Positions 42,757-50,783 of a stretch of 64,000 bases of DNA are shown piece after piece. The position numbers and the translations under genes are program-made. This DNA is from KBS-83 sp051025295 (lineage in GTDB: Bacteria; Acidobacteriota; Terriglobia; Terriglobales; Acidobacteriaceae): NCBI GenBank assembly GCA_051025295.1, contig JBMGJV010000008.1. One strand, given 5' to 3'. The number at the start of each line of letters is the position of its first letter. The stretch's first letter is position 1. A model generated the notes under the pieces. The model searched no databases. It saw only the letters and a list, made by a program, of their open reading frames with translations, and was not told the DNA's origin.

Positions 42757-43187
42757 GCACCAACGATCACGCAGAACTGGACCGACAATTACAGCGGAGC
42801 CTGGGACCGGACACTCCCCAACTCACGCCCTCGCCCGCGTTGACGCATGCGGTGATGGCGCGTGTGCATGCGGAGGCCGAGGCTTCCGCCGGGCCGCGAC
42901 CGCTCGCCTTCCCCTGGCGTCGTGCGCTGCCGGGGTTGGCTGCAGGCTGCGTGGTGTTGGCGCTGTGCATGGCAGCGGTGTTGAGGGGCGCTGCGGAGCA
43001 CCTGCCCGCGACGCATGTGAGCGCGTTGTTGAGCCTCCCTTCGTACGTGACTGCGGCGTACAGCTCGATTGGAGACGCCTCGCGCCTGCGGCTCGGGTGG
43101 CTGGCGATCGCGTTGCTGATCGCGCTTGTGCCACTGTCGCTCACCGGCAGGCTCATTGAGGCGAAGCAGCGGGCTATCGAGCGCTGA
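42753..43187 (+). CDS. Putative anti-sigma factor (small membrane protein)
   Basis: A 144-residue protein with a soluble N-terminal 55 residues and two hydrophobic segments (about 56-78, ALPGLAAGCVVLALCMAAVLRG; about 113-131, LGWLAIALLIALVPLSLTGRL). It overlaps the ECF sigma gene (ATGA), the standard arrangement for a membrane-bound anti-sigma. The HxxxCxxC zinc motif common in such proteins is absent. Assignment is from position and topology only. Confidence 0.65.
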   Translation: MSTNDHAELDRQLQRSLGPDTPQLTPSPALTHAVMARVHAEAEASAGPRPLAFPWRRALPGLAAGCVVLALCMAAVLRGAAEHLPATHVSALLSLPSYVTAAYSSIGDASRLRLGWLAIALLIALVPLSLTGRLIEAKQRAIER

Positions 43188-43201
43188 GCCGATACAACGA
43201 A

Positions 43202-43226
43202 AAGCCCGCCACTACGGCGGGCTTTC
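43202..43226. terminator. Bidirectional intrinsic terminator
   Basis: AAAGCCCGCC and GGCGGGCTTT form a perfect 10-bp stem with ACTAC loop between the convergent sigma-operon and aminotransferase genes. The A-tract on one side and T-tract on the other allow termination in both directions. Confidence 0.88.
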
Positions 43227-43243
43227 TGCTCGGGTTGTTTGAA

Positions 43244-44455
43244 CTAGAACTTCGCGGCGAACTGGCGCATGCGCTCCAAACCCTGCTCGACATCCTTGTG
43301 CGAGACGGCGTAGGAGAGCCGGATGTGCTCGTGCGTGCCGAAGGCCTCGCCAGGAACGACGACGACGCCGGCATCGTGCAGCAGGCGAGTCGCAAGCTCG
43401 GCAGGTGTCGCGATGCCCGACTTGCGGAGCAGGCCGGAGACGTTGGGGTAGGCGTAGAAGGCGCCCTCGGGCATGGTGCAGGTGACGCCGGGCAGGCTGC
43501 GCAGCCCGGCAACAATGGTGTCGCGCAGGCGAATGTAGTCCGCGCGCATCTCGGCGACGCACTCCTGCGAGCCGGTCAGCGCAGCGACGGCTGCCTTCTG
43601 CACCATGGCCGCAGTGGATGAGGTGGACTGCGATTGCAGTTTGCTCATCGCGGTGATGATGGGCTTGGGGCCAAGGGCAAATCCAGCGCGCCAGCCGGTC
43701 ATGGCGTAGGTCTTCGACAGGGAGCCGAGCACGATGACGTGTGGCTTGGCGGATGCGATCGATGCCCCGGAGAACGGCTTGCCTTCGAACTGGAGGTAGA
43801 CGTAGCACTCATCGAGCATGAGGTAGATGCCGCGACGATGCGCGAGTTCGACGATGCGCTCGAGGTCTTCGCGCGCGATAACGGAGCCGGCCGGGTTGGA
43901 CGGCGAATTCAGGATGATCGCCTTGGTCCGTGGCGTGATCGCGCTCTCGATGGCTTCGGCGGTGATGCGGAAGTTCTCGCTCTCGGCGGTCTCGAGATAG
44001 ATCACTTTGCCGCCGGCGAACTGGATGATGTCCTTGTAGGAGACCCAGTAGGGAACGGGGAGGATGACCTCGTCGCCGTGATCGATCAGCACTTCGATGG
44101 CGTTGAACAGCGCGAGCTTGCCGCCTGTCGTGAAGACAGCCTCGTCCGGCGAGTAGTTAGAGCCGAAGTCGCACGCGTGCCGCTCGACGATGGCCTTCCG
44201 CACTTCGGCGATGCCGGAGACGACGGTGTAGCGCGAGAAGTTCGCCTCGATGGCGGCCACGGCAGCGTCTTTGATGTGCCGCGGCGTCGCGAAGTGTGGC
44301 TCGCCGGCACCGAAGTCGACCAGGCTCGCGCCCTCGGCACGCAGCTTGGTCGCGGCGGCGGTGACGGCCATGGTGGCAGAGATCTCGATGCGGCCAATGC
44401 GCTCGGCAAAGGTGGGGGCGCTGGTCAGGCTGGCAGGGGCGGCGGTGGCGCTCAT
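43244..44455 (-). CDS. Class I aspartate aminotransferase (aspC/aspartate-prephenate type)
   Basis: A 403-residue PLP aminotransferase. It shows VDFGAGEPHFATP, YTVVSGIAEVRKAI, ILNSPSNPAGSV, LDECYVYLQF and the Schiff-base lysine in GSLSKTYAMTGWRAG; the C-terminal arginine is in HIRLSYAVS. This is the subgroup-1b aspartate aminotransferase pattern, which can also use prephenate; the exact substrate range is not read. It ends at a shared terminator with the sigma operon. Confidence 0.92.
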   Translation of the reverse strand: MSATAAPASLTSAPTFAERIGRIEISATMAVTAAATKLRAEGASLVDFGAGEPHFATPRHIKDAAVAAIEANFSRYTVVSGIAEVRKAIVERHACDFGSNYSPDEAVFTTGGKLALFNAIEVLIDHGDEVILPVPYWVSYKDIIQFAGGKVIYLETAESENFRITAEAIESAITPRTKAIILNSPSNPAGSVIAREDLERIVELAHRRGIYLMLDECYVYLQFEGKPFSGASIASAKPHVIVLGSLSKTYAMTGWRAGFALGPKPIITAMSKLQSQSTSSTAAMVQKAAVAALTGSQECVAEMRADYIRLRDTIVAGLRSLPGVTCTMPEGAFYAYPNVSGLLRKSGIATPAELATRLLHDAGVVVVPGEAFGTHEHIRLSYAVSHKDVEQGLERMRQFAAKF

Positions 44456-44475
44456 GGCTGCCAGTTTACAGGGCG

Positions 44476-45804
44476 TCAGTAGTTGAACGGGTACTCGCTG
44501 ATCCAGTGAAAGCCGCGATTCTGCAATCGGAAGCTGCGGTCGTCCACTCGGGAGAGCCGGAGCGTCGCGGGCGCCCCGTCCAGTGTGCCCGTCAACACCA
44601 TTTGTCCCTGCCCTGCACTACGCAACACCAGGCTCGCAGTCGACCCAGACTCCACATCGTGAAGTGCGTAGTGATCTCCATTTGCGCTTGTGACCTGATA
44701 CCCGTGACCCGGAGTCGCAGGATCGGATGGCTCCATGACCCACCAGCCGGGAAAATCGATGGCAAGTTGACGCCAACGGTGCGGATCGTTTGCGGGAGCT
44801 TGGACCCCACTTCGCTCGAAGCTCGTGACATTCCAAAGCCCGGCGAAGGAGGGGCGGTTCTGAAGCATCCACGGATGACGCACCGCCTGCAGTGCGCTCG
44901 ACAGGTTGGCATATAGCGTGAGTCCCAGAAACGCGGTCAGCAGTGTGCGGCCCGTCATGCGAATCCAGCGCCGTTCGTCTCGGGGAACGCGAACCACCGT
45001 CGGTATGGCGACACGGCCGCGAAGGAGGTAATTCGTCAGGCTATGCAGATCGGGGGCCGCCAGCACGAGCGCCATCAGCAGAAGATGGAACGAATAGAGC
45101 TTCACGTCCACGTCGTAGCAGAGATTCAGCGCGAGCACATTCCCCATCGCTGTCAACGCGAGCAGTGACCCCAGGACTCGTGTGCGCTCAAACAGCAGCA
45201 GCAATCCGGCGGAGAACTCGACGGTGCCGCAGAACAGCGTGTAGGCCGAAGATGCGTTCATAAAGGTCCACAGCATGCCCATAGGCGAGGCGCTGCCGAA
45301 TGGTTCTCCAAGCTGACGGTAGGTGAGGGGGCCGAACTGTTGAGGAGAGATCTTGATCAGTCCGTACTCGATCATCGCCAAAGCCAGCGTGTACCGCACC
45401 AGCAGCAAGAACCACGTCACGACCGCAGGGTGAGCGGCGCGCTGCCGGCTCAAAAACGCCCAGATTGCGCTCCCGAGCGCGGCCAGTGTTAAAAGCAGGG
45501 TGACTTGAACCCAGTCAAGCGCCGTGTCGCCGCTTCCCGTCTGGTGCCGCGTCGCCGCGACGCCGCTCAGATGAAAGATGTGGGTACCGGCCCAGACGGT
45601 GACGTGAGCGAAGGGCCAGGTCAGCGCCTGTTGGACGAAATCGCCGAAAGGAATGGCAGAGAGATTGAGAGCCGAGGCGAAGCAGTAGAGGCCCAGGTAG
45701 ATGATCGCGAAGCGGAAAGCGACGCGCTGCCACCAGGGGCATGCCGGCGAGGCGGGCAGAGCGCGCCTGGGCGCATCAGGCGCGGACTGGACATTGGCAG
45801 CCAT
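44476..45804 (-). CDS. DoxX-like multi-spanning membrane protein with C-terminal soluble domain
   Basis: About 442 residues from MAANVQSAPDAP. The first 300 residues contain about seven or eight helices, including RYTLALAMIEYGLIKISPQQF and YTLFCGTVEFSAGLLLLFERTRVLGSLLALTAMGNVLALNLCYDVDVKLYSFHLLL, resembling DoxX/HTTM-like proteins. A soluble C-terminal part of about 120 residues (WNVTSFERSGVQAPANDPHRW onward) is beta-rich. Function unknown. It lies between aspartate aminotransferase and kdsB, all on the minus strand. Confidence 0.75.
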   Translation of the reverse strand: MAANVQSAPDAPRRALPASPACPWWQRVAFRFAIIYLGLYCFASALNLSAIPFGDFVQQALTWPFAHVTVWAGTHIFHLSGVAATRHQTGSGDTALDWVQVTLLLTLAALGSAIWAFLSRQRAAHPAVVTWFLLLVRYTLALAMIEYGLIKISPQQFGPLTYRQLGEPFGSASPMGMLWTFMNASSAYTLFCGTVEFSAGLLLLFERTRVLGSLLALTAMGNVLALNLCYDVDVKLYSFHLLLMALVLAAPDLHSLTNYLLRGRVAIPTVVRVPRDERRWIRMTGRTLLTAFLGLTLYANLSSALQAVRHPWMLQNRPSFAGLWNVTSFERSGVQAPANDPHRWRQLAIDFPGWWVMEPSDPATPGHGYQVTSANGDHYALHDVESGSTASLVLRSAGQGQMVLTGTLDGAPATLRLSRVDDRSFRLQNRGFHWISEYPFNY

Positions 45805-45838
45805 GCGCCCACACGGTACCAGATGAGCTGGCCCGTGG

Positions 45839-46588
45839 TTACAAGTTTGTCCGTTGCCGAAGAATTGTCGCCACCCGCTCGAGGTCGGCTTCGGTGTCGA
45901 CACCGATCGTAGAGAAGGGCGTCTCTTCGAGGTAGATGGGGATGCTGTGCGCAAGCAGGCGCAACTGCTCGAGGCGCTCGCTTTGCTCGAGCGGGTGGGG
46001 CGGCAGGCTGGCGAAGCGGTCGAGCGCCGCGCGGCGATATGCGTAGAGGCCGAGGTGCTTGCGGTAGACGATGCCTCCCGTTCTGTCGCGATCGAACGGG
46101 ATGGTGGAGCGCGAGAAGTAGAGTGCGCGGCCATCCTCGGCCAGCACGACTTTCACCGCGTTGGGGTCGGCGATCTCGTCGGGAGTGCAGGCAGTCCAGA
46201 GCGTGGTCACCTGGGCGTCGATCCCGGGTCGCGCGAAGGGTGCAAGCAATGCATCGATGTGCGCGGGCTGGAGCAGTGGTTCATCGCCCTGGATGTTGAG
46301 GATGATGTCTGCGGGAATCTGCTGCGCCACCGCATGCACACGATCAGAGCCGCTCTGCAGCTCGGGCGAGGTGAGGACCGCGTCCCACCCGTGCTGGCGG
46401 GCGAGTTCCATTACCTCGTCGTTGTCCGTCGCCACCACGACGCGATCGAGCCGCGGTGCGGCGAGAGCTGCTTCGACGATCCACTGCAGCATCGGCTTGC
46501 CGGCGATGTCGCGCAGCACCTTGCGGGGGAGACGGGTAGAGGCGAGGCGTGCGGGGATGACGGCGAGGACGTGATCGGTGGGAGTCAC
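45839..46588 (-). CDS. kdsB: 3-deoxy-manno-octulosonate cytidylyltransferase
   Basis: Activates KDO as CMP-KDO for lipopolysaccharide inner core, marking a diderm cell. The product (249 residues with the GTG start) shows AVIPARLASTRLPRKVL (nucleotide loop), VVVATDNDEV, TSPELQSGSDRV, ILNIQGDEPLL and YFSRSTIPFDR, then YRKHLGLYAYRRAAL. The GTG lies 5 bp after the upstream acyltransferase stop; an ATG at 46636 inside that gene is an alternative with a poorer N-terminus. Confidence 0.95.
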   Translation of the reverse strand: MTPTDHVLAVIPARLASTRLPRKVLRDIAGKPMLQWIVEAALAAPRLDRVVVATDNDEVMELARQHGWDAVLTSPELQSGSDRVHAVAQQIPADIILNIQGDEPLLQPAHIDALLAPFARPGIDAQVTTLWTACTPDEIADPNAVKVVLAEDGRALYFSRSTIPFDRDRTGGIVYRKHLGLYAYRRAALDRFASLPPHPLEQSERLEQLRLLAHSIPIYLEETPFSTIGVDTEADLERVATILRQRTNL

Positions 46589-46593
46589 GTGGA

Positions 46594-47745
46594 TCAGGGT
46601 ACAGGGGACGGAGGCGGTGGCTCCGTGTATGGCCACTCGAGTTGCGGCTCCATCGGGATGAGGACGACTTGCGGGGAGGCCGTCTGCGGCGCAGCATGTG
46701 GCTGCAACCAGTGCGCGAGCCGCCCGCGTGTCCAGCGATCGTAGGTAGCATCGGCTAGCAGAGCGATGGTGAGAGACAGCACCAGCAGCACCAGGGTCGG
46801 TGCGAGCCCCGCGACGGAGTGATGAGTCATCCTGGGCCAGAGCTGGGCGAAGTACTCGCGCACAGGAATGTGCAGGATGTACAACGCGTATGACATTGCA
46901 CCAGCTTGCGAGTAGAGTGTCGCCGACCTGCCGTGGGGCTGAGCAGTCGCACTGGTCAGGATCAGGGCGGGGAAGACGACCAGCGTCACCAATAGGTCAT
47001 AGCCGACGCTGCCATTCGCGCGCACGGGGACCGCAAGGAGCAGCAGGAGTGTAGTCGCTGCTACCCAGGGCGATAGCGCGAAGCGCAACGGCCTGCGTTG
47101 CCAGAAGCGATACAGCAGCATGCCCATTAGATACGGTGTCAACACACGCGGAACGGTCCAGAGGAAATCGCTGTGATGGGCACCGATGTTAAGTCCGTGG
47201 TATCGGACCGCCGCCACGGCCAGGAGTACTGCCGAGGCTGCAGCAGCGGCGGCAATGAAGAGATCGCTACGACGGCGGAGGAACAGGGCGTGCGCCACGT
47301 TAGCGAGCGCCTCCATTGACAGAGACCACGCCGGGACGTTCAGGGGAAAGGCGTTCGGGTTCAAGGGCGCCAGCGAAGAAGCTGGCGTGGGCAGCAGCAG
47401 CAACCCGAACACAGTTGCGAGCAGTAGAAAAGCGTTCGGCATTTGGTTGTTGCCGAATTCCTTCCGAATGACCAAACAGGACAGGCCGAGGGCAAGGCCA
47501 GCGATATAGAGCGGGTAGAGCCGGACAAAGCGAACCTTCAAAAATCCGAGCGTGGACCAGCCGTCGTCAAGGCGCTCCTGGTAAGCGGAGGCGAGCACGA
47601 ATCCACTGAGCAGGAAGAAGAAGTCAACCGCCAGGTAGCCATGCGGGACAAGTTGGCGGTCGGAGATCACAGCCGCATGGAAGGCGACTACCGCCAGGGC
47701 AGCGACCCCACGCAAGCCATCAAGCAGGACGAACTTGCGCTTCAT
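46594..47745 (-). CDS. Acyltransferase family 3 membrane protein (second copy)
   Basis: A 383-residue multi-spanning acyltransferase. It shows LLDGLRGVAALAVVAFHA (with the conserved His), YLAVDFFFLLSGFVLA, RFVRLYPLYI and WSLSMEALANV, then SYALYILHIPV near the C-terminus, the signature of OatA/NodX-type enzymes. Immediately upstream of kdsB in the same direction, so surface glycan or LPS decoration is plausible. Acceptor unknown. Confidence 0.9.
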   Translation of the reverse strand: MKRKFVLLDGLRGVAALAVVAFHAAVISDRQLVPHGYLAVDFFFLLSGFVLASAYQERLDDGWSTLGFLKVRFVRLYPLYIAGLALGLSCLVIRKEFGNNQMPNAFLLLATVFGLLLLPTPASSLAPLNPNAFPLNVPAWSLSMEALANVAHALFLRRRSDLFIAAAAAASAVLLAVAAVRYHGLNIGAHHSDFLWTVPRVLTPYLMGMLLYRFWQRRPLRFALSPWVAATTLLLLLAVPVRANGSVGYDLLVTLVVFPALILTSATAQPHGRSATLYSQAGAMSYALYILHIPVREYFAQLWPRMTHHSVAGLAPTLVLLVLSLTIALLADATYDRWTRGRLAHWLQPHAAPQTASPQVVLIPMEPQLEWPYTEPPPPSPVP

Positions 47746-47858
47746 CCGAACCTCGGCGGCCAGGCAGTGCCTATGGAGCTGCTTCTTCAGGGAACTCGCC
47801 TGCGCAGATTCGCAAGGTAGTGGAGCGGCGGCCGGCCAGCCACACCACGGCTGTGTGA

Positions 47859-47887
47859 TTGACGCTCCTGGAGGGCTTCCCTAAGAT
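47859..47887 (+). promoter_or_regulatory. Sigma-70-type promoter of the tRNA-Met gene
   Basis: TTGACG (47859-47864) and TAAGAT (47882-47887) are separated by 17 bp, close to the sigma-70 consensus, with a GC-rich discriminator after the -10. The tRNA begins about 44 bp downstream of the -10. It is the best consensus promoter seen in the window. Confidence 0.75.
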
Positions 47888-47930
47888 AAGGGCTGGCCGC
47901 GTGGCGCTCTGCCGCGCTTTCCGGCTGCCC

Positions 47931-48007
47931 GGCGGTGTAGCTCAGATGGTTAGAGCGACGGACTCATAACCCGTAGGTCAGTGGTTCGATTCCACTCACC
48001 GCCACCA
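47931..48007 (+). tRNA. tRNA-Met (anticodon CAU, elongator type)
   Basis: A 77-base tRNA with acceptor GGCGGTG/CACCGCC, D-arm GCTC/GAGC, anticodon loop CTCATAA, T-arm AGTGG-TTCGATT-CCACT, and encoded ACCA end. The first pair G-C excludes initiator tRNA. Anticodon CAU could also be a lysidine-modified Ile2 tRNA, but the body resembles elongator Met. The anticodon stem ACGGA/CCCGT has an A31-C39 mismatch next to the loop. Confidence 0.95.
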
Positions 48008-48031
48008 GCATTTTCCCCGCGAATCCTGAAC

Positions 48032-49210
48032 TTATGCTGCCGCGAGCGCTTCTGGCGTCGCCGTTCGCCGTGCGTAGAGATACCAGGCGAGCCAGGCGGG
48101 AGACTCCCAAAGCAGGATGGGAGAGGACATGCCCAGCTTGAGAGCGAACTGCACCATGACTGCACAGAAAAGCAGCAGCACCACTGCAACCGCCTTTTCA
48201 GAGCAGCGTGGAACAAGCAGGACGACGGCGGGCAGAACCAGAACGCTGTCGACACCTGTCCACGCGTAAGGCGCGACCATGAGCGACACGAGAAGCAGGA
48301 GCGGCGCTTCGTTCGGCCAGTTCCACTGGTCGCGGCGGCGGAGGAAGTACCAGATTGACCAGCAGCAGGCGAGCACGGCGGGAAGAAACTGCAGCCACAA
48401 TGCGGTCGGTCGGATCGCAAAGCGGAGCGCGGCGGCGGGCGTGGGCAATAGCTGTTGCGCGATACCGTTCGTCCGCATGGCAGCAATGTAATGCTGCCAA
48501 ACGGAAGGGTCGGCGGATAACGGTGCCAGAGCCTGCAGGGTGAACGACACGATGGCGCCAGCAAGGAAACGCCAGTCTCGCTCTTTGGCAATCCAGCAGA
48601 GGAGGACCGCCCCAAACGGCAGGAACAGGTGCGGTTTGATGGCACAGATGGCAAAGGCAGCGCCGGCCAGAAATGGGGCACGATTTAGGAGCAGGAGACA
48701 CGCCGCAAGACCGGGCAAAGTGAGCAGCGTCGTCTGACCCACCTCAATGCAAGCAACCGCAGGGGTGGCGAAGTAGGCAATCCAGTTCCAACGACTGACC
48801 ACTCGCCCAGAAAGACGCTGCCACAGCCGTACGCTGAACACCAGAACCGCAACGAGCAACAGTCTCCAGTAAAGGCCGGCAGCCCTGGGTGACAGCACGC
48901 CCAATGGAGCTATCATCCAGAGCGCGGAGGGAGGATTGCGTGTGAGCGGGGGGTACTTCCCCGAGTCGATGCCGAACTGCTTCTCCATCGACGCCAAACG
49001 GACGCCATCGTACGGGTTCTGGTGGTGAACGAGCAGGTTTGCTGAACTCCAGTACGCGATCCAGTCGCTGACTCCGCCGCCGCCAAGATTGAGCAGCCCG
49101 CCCAGCAGGGTGGGAACCAGCAGAACAGCGAAGAGTGGAAAGGCGACCGTAAGCAACAGCGCATGGCGGGTGACGGTCGCCGGTTTGGTCGTGGTGGACG
49201 CGGGTGTCAT
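48032..49210 (-). CDS. DUF2029/GT87-like membrane glycosyltransferase
   Basis: About 392 residues with ten or so membrane helices. WSSANLLVHHQNPYDG, PPLTRNPPSALWMIAPLGVL, CIEVGQTTLLTLPGLAACLLL and ICAIKPHLFLPFGAVLL are typical of GT87/DUF2029 proteins, which include mycobacterial polyprenol-phosphate-mannose-dependent mannosyltransferases. Donor and acceptor are unknown. The start ATG at 49210 follows an unconvincing Shine-Dalgarno. It lies just beyond the tRNA gene and converges on it. Confidence 0.8.
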   Translation of the reverse strand: MTPASTTTKPATVTRHALLLTVAFPLFAVLLVPTLLGGLLNLGGGGVSDWIAYWSSANLLVHHQNPYDGVRLASMEKQFGIDSGKYPPLTRNPPSALWMIAPLGVLSPRAAGLYWRLLLVAVLVFSVRLWQRLSGRVVSRWNWIAYFATPAVACIEVGQTTLLTLPGLAACLLLLNRAPFLAGAAFAICAIKPHLFLPFGAVLLCWIAKERDWRFLAGAIVSFTLQALAPLSADPSVWQHYIAAMRTNGIAQQLLPTPAAALRFAIRPTALWLQFLPAVLACCWSIWYFLRRRDQWNWPNEAPLLLLVSLMVAPYAWTGVDSVLVLPAVVLLVPRCSEKAVAVVLLLFCAVMVQFALKLGMSSPILLWESPAWLAWYLYARRTATPEALAAA

Positions 49211-49460
49211 CGGAGCGTGTTCCCAGGGACAAAGGTCAGGCTGACCGACGCTGTGCGTTTGCGCAAGCAAAAAGGACGCCGGCCCCTTCCATCGTTATCC
49301 AAGCCCGGAGCTGATTGGGCCGGAACTGCTCGCCTGGGCCACCCGGGTACGTCTTATCCAGGGTAGGGCGCCCTGCCGCTCGAGTGGGCGGCCCTTCTCC
49401 CACGGAAGTGGAGCAGGCAAGCGGCGGCGCTGCGCTATCATTTCCCGTACAGGGTGGTCC

Positions 49461-50672
49461 ATGTCCAAGCACTTCCAGCGGTCGATTTTCGGTATCTCCG
49501 TTCTCCTGCTTCTGCTCACGGTTTGGGGCGGTCTGCGCCCGGGCAGTGTGCGGGCCGACCAGAAGGAAGGCGCGTACCAGGAGATGGAGGTCTATACGGA
49601 GGTTCTGAACAAGATTCAGAACGATTACGTGGTCGACCCCAACATGAACAACGTGACCGTGGGCGCACTGCATGGACTGCTTGAGTCACTTGACGCCGAC
49701 TCGAGCTATCTGACTCCGGCGGAGTACAAGCTCTACAAGCAGCACCTGAGCGAAGGGACGGCGCAGGTGGGCCTGAATGTCTCCAAGCGCTACGGCTACG
49801 CGACCATCGTCTCCATTGTCCCGGGCAGCCCGGCAGACAAGGAGCAGCTCCAGGATGGGGACATCATTGAGGCGATCGGTCCGCAGTCGACGCGTGAGTT
49901 GTCGCTGGCGATGATCCGGCTGCTGCTCGAAGGCCCAACCGGCAGCACGGTGAGCATCTCGGTTGTCCGGCCGCGCAAGGCCGAGCCCGAGAAGATCACG
50001 ATGGCGCGCACCAGCATCAATGTGCCGTCCCTGAACGAGCAGCTGTATGAGAACGCCAGCATCCTCTACCTCAATCCGCACGAGTTGACCAAAGAGCGCG
50101 TGAACGAGATTGAGGGCAAGCTGAAGTCGCTGAACAAGGGCGACAACAAGGAGACACACAAGGTGCTGCTCGACCTGCGTGATGTTTCCGTTGGCGATGA
50201 AGCCCAGGGCATCCGGCTGGCGAACTTCTTCCTGCAGAGCGGCACCATCGCGACGCTGAGCGGCCAGAAGTATCCGACCCAGACCTTCACGGCAGAGAAG
50301 TCGCACTTCATCACCAGCATGCCGCTGGTGGTGCTGGTGAACCACGGCACATCTGGTCCCGCAGAGGTGGTGGCTGCGGCCATCCTCGGCAACAAGCGCG
50401 CCGATGTGGTGGGCGATCGCACCTTCGGTGAGGGTTCAGTGCAGAAGACGCTGGAACTGGCCGACGGTTCGGCGCTGATCCTGTCCGTCGCGAAGTACTC
50501 AGCGCCGGACGGCAAGAAGATCCAGGACGAAGCTGTGCAGCCGAACGTGGTAGTCGCGTCGAAGGAAGACGATGACACGCCGCAGGCGCAGGAGCGCAGC
50601 CAGGTACATGCCGAGAAGAAAGACGATCAGCTGAACAAGGCTCTCGAAGTCCTGAAGCAGAAGGCCGCCTAA
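49461..50672 (+). CDS. S41/C-terminal-processing-peptidase family protein without catalytic residues
   Basis: A 403-residue exported protein (signal about 8-32) with the CTP layout: N-terminal helical region, PDZ domain (about 100-175, ATIVSIVPGSPADKEQLQDGD) and S41 core. In active CTPs the core has SASASE with a catalytic Ser and FGKG with a catalytic Lys 25 residues later. Here the aligned residues are Gly299 (GTSGPAE) and Glu324 (TFGEGSVQ), so both are lost. It is probably a binding or scaffold pseudoprotease. It precedes PBP1A. Confidence 0.85.
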   Translation: MSKHFQRSIFGISVLLLLLTVWGGLRPGSVRADQKEGAYQEMEVYTEVLNKIQNDYVVDPNMNNVTVGALHGLLESLDADSSYLTPAEYKLYKQHLSEGTAQVGLNVSKRYGYATIVSIVPGSPADKEQLQDGDIIEAIGPQSTRELSLAMIRLLLEGPTGSTVSISVVRPRKAEPEKITMARTSINVPSLNEQLYENASILYLNPHELTKERVNEIEGKLKSLNKGDNKETHKVLLDLRDVSVGDEAQGIRLANFFLQSGTIATLSGQKYPTQTFTAEKSHFITSMPLVVLVNHGTSGPAEVVAAAILGNKRADVVGDRTFGEGSVQKTLELADGSALILSVAKYSAPDGKKIQDEAVQPNVVVASKEDDDTPQAQERSQVHAEKKDDQLNKALEVLKQKAA

Positions 50673-50783
50673 GGCTGCCTTCGCCGCACCTGATCCCTCA
50701 CTCCACACGGTGGTAAGAAAGCCGCGAGTGCGTGCTATGCTCGGCCGTGCATCCGAGACATCCGAGTCCGTCGACCCGAATCG

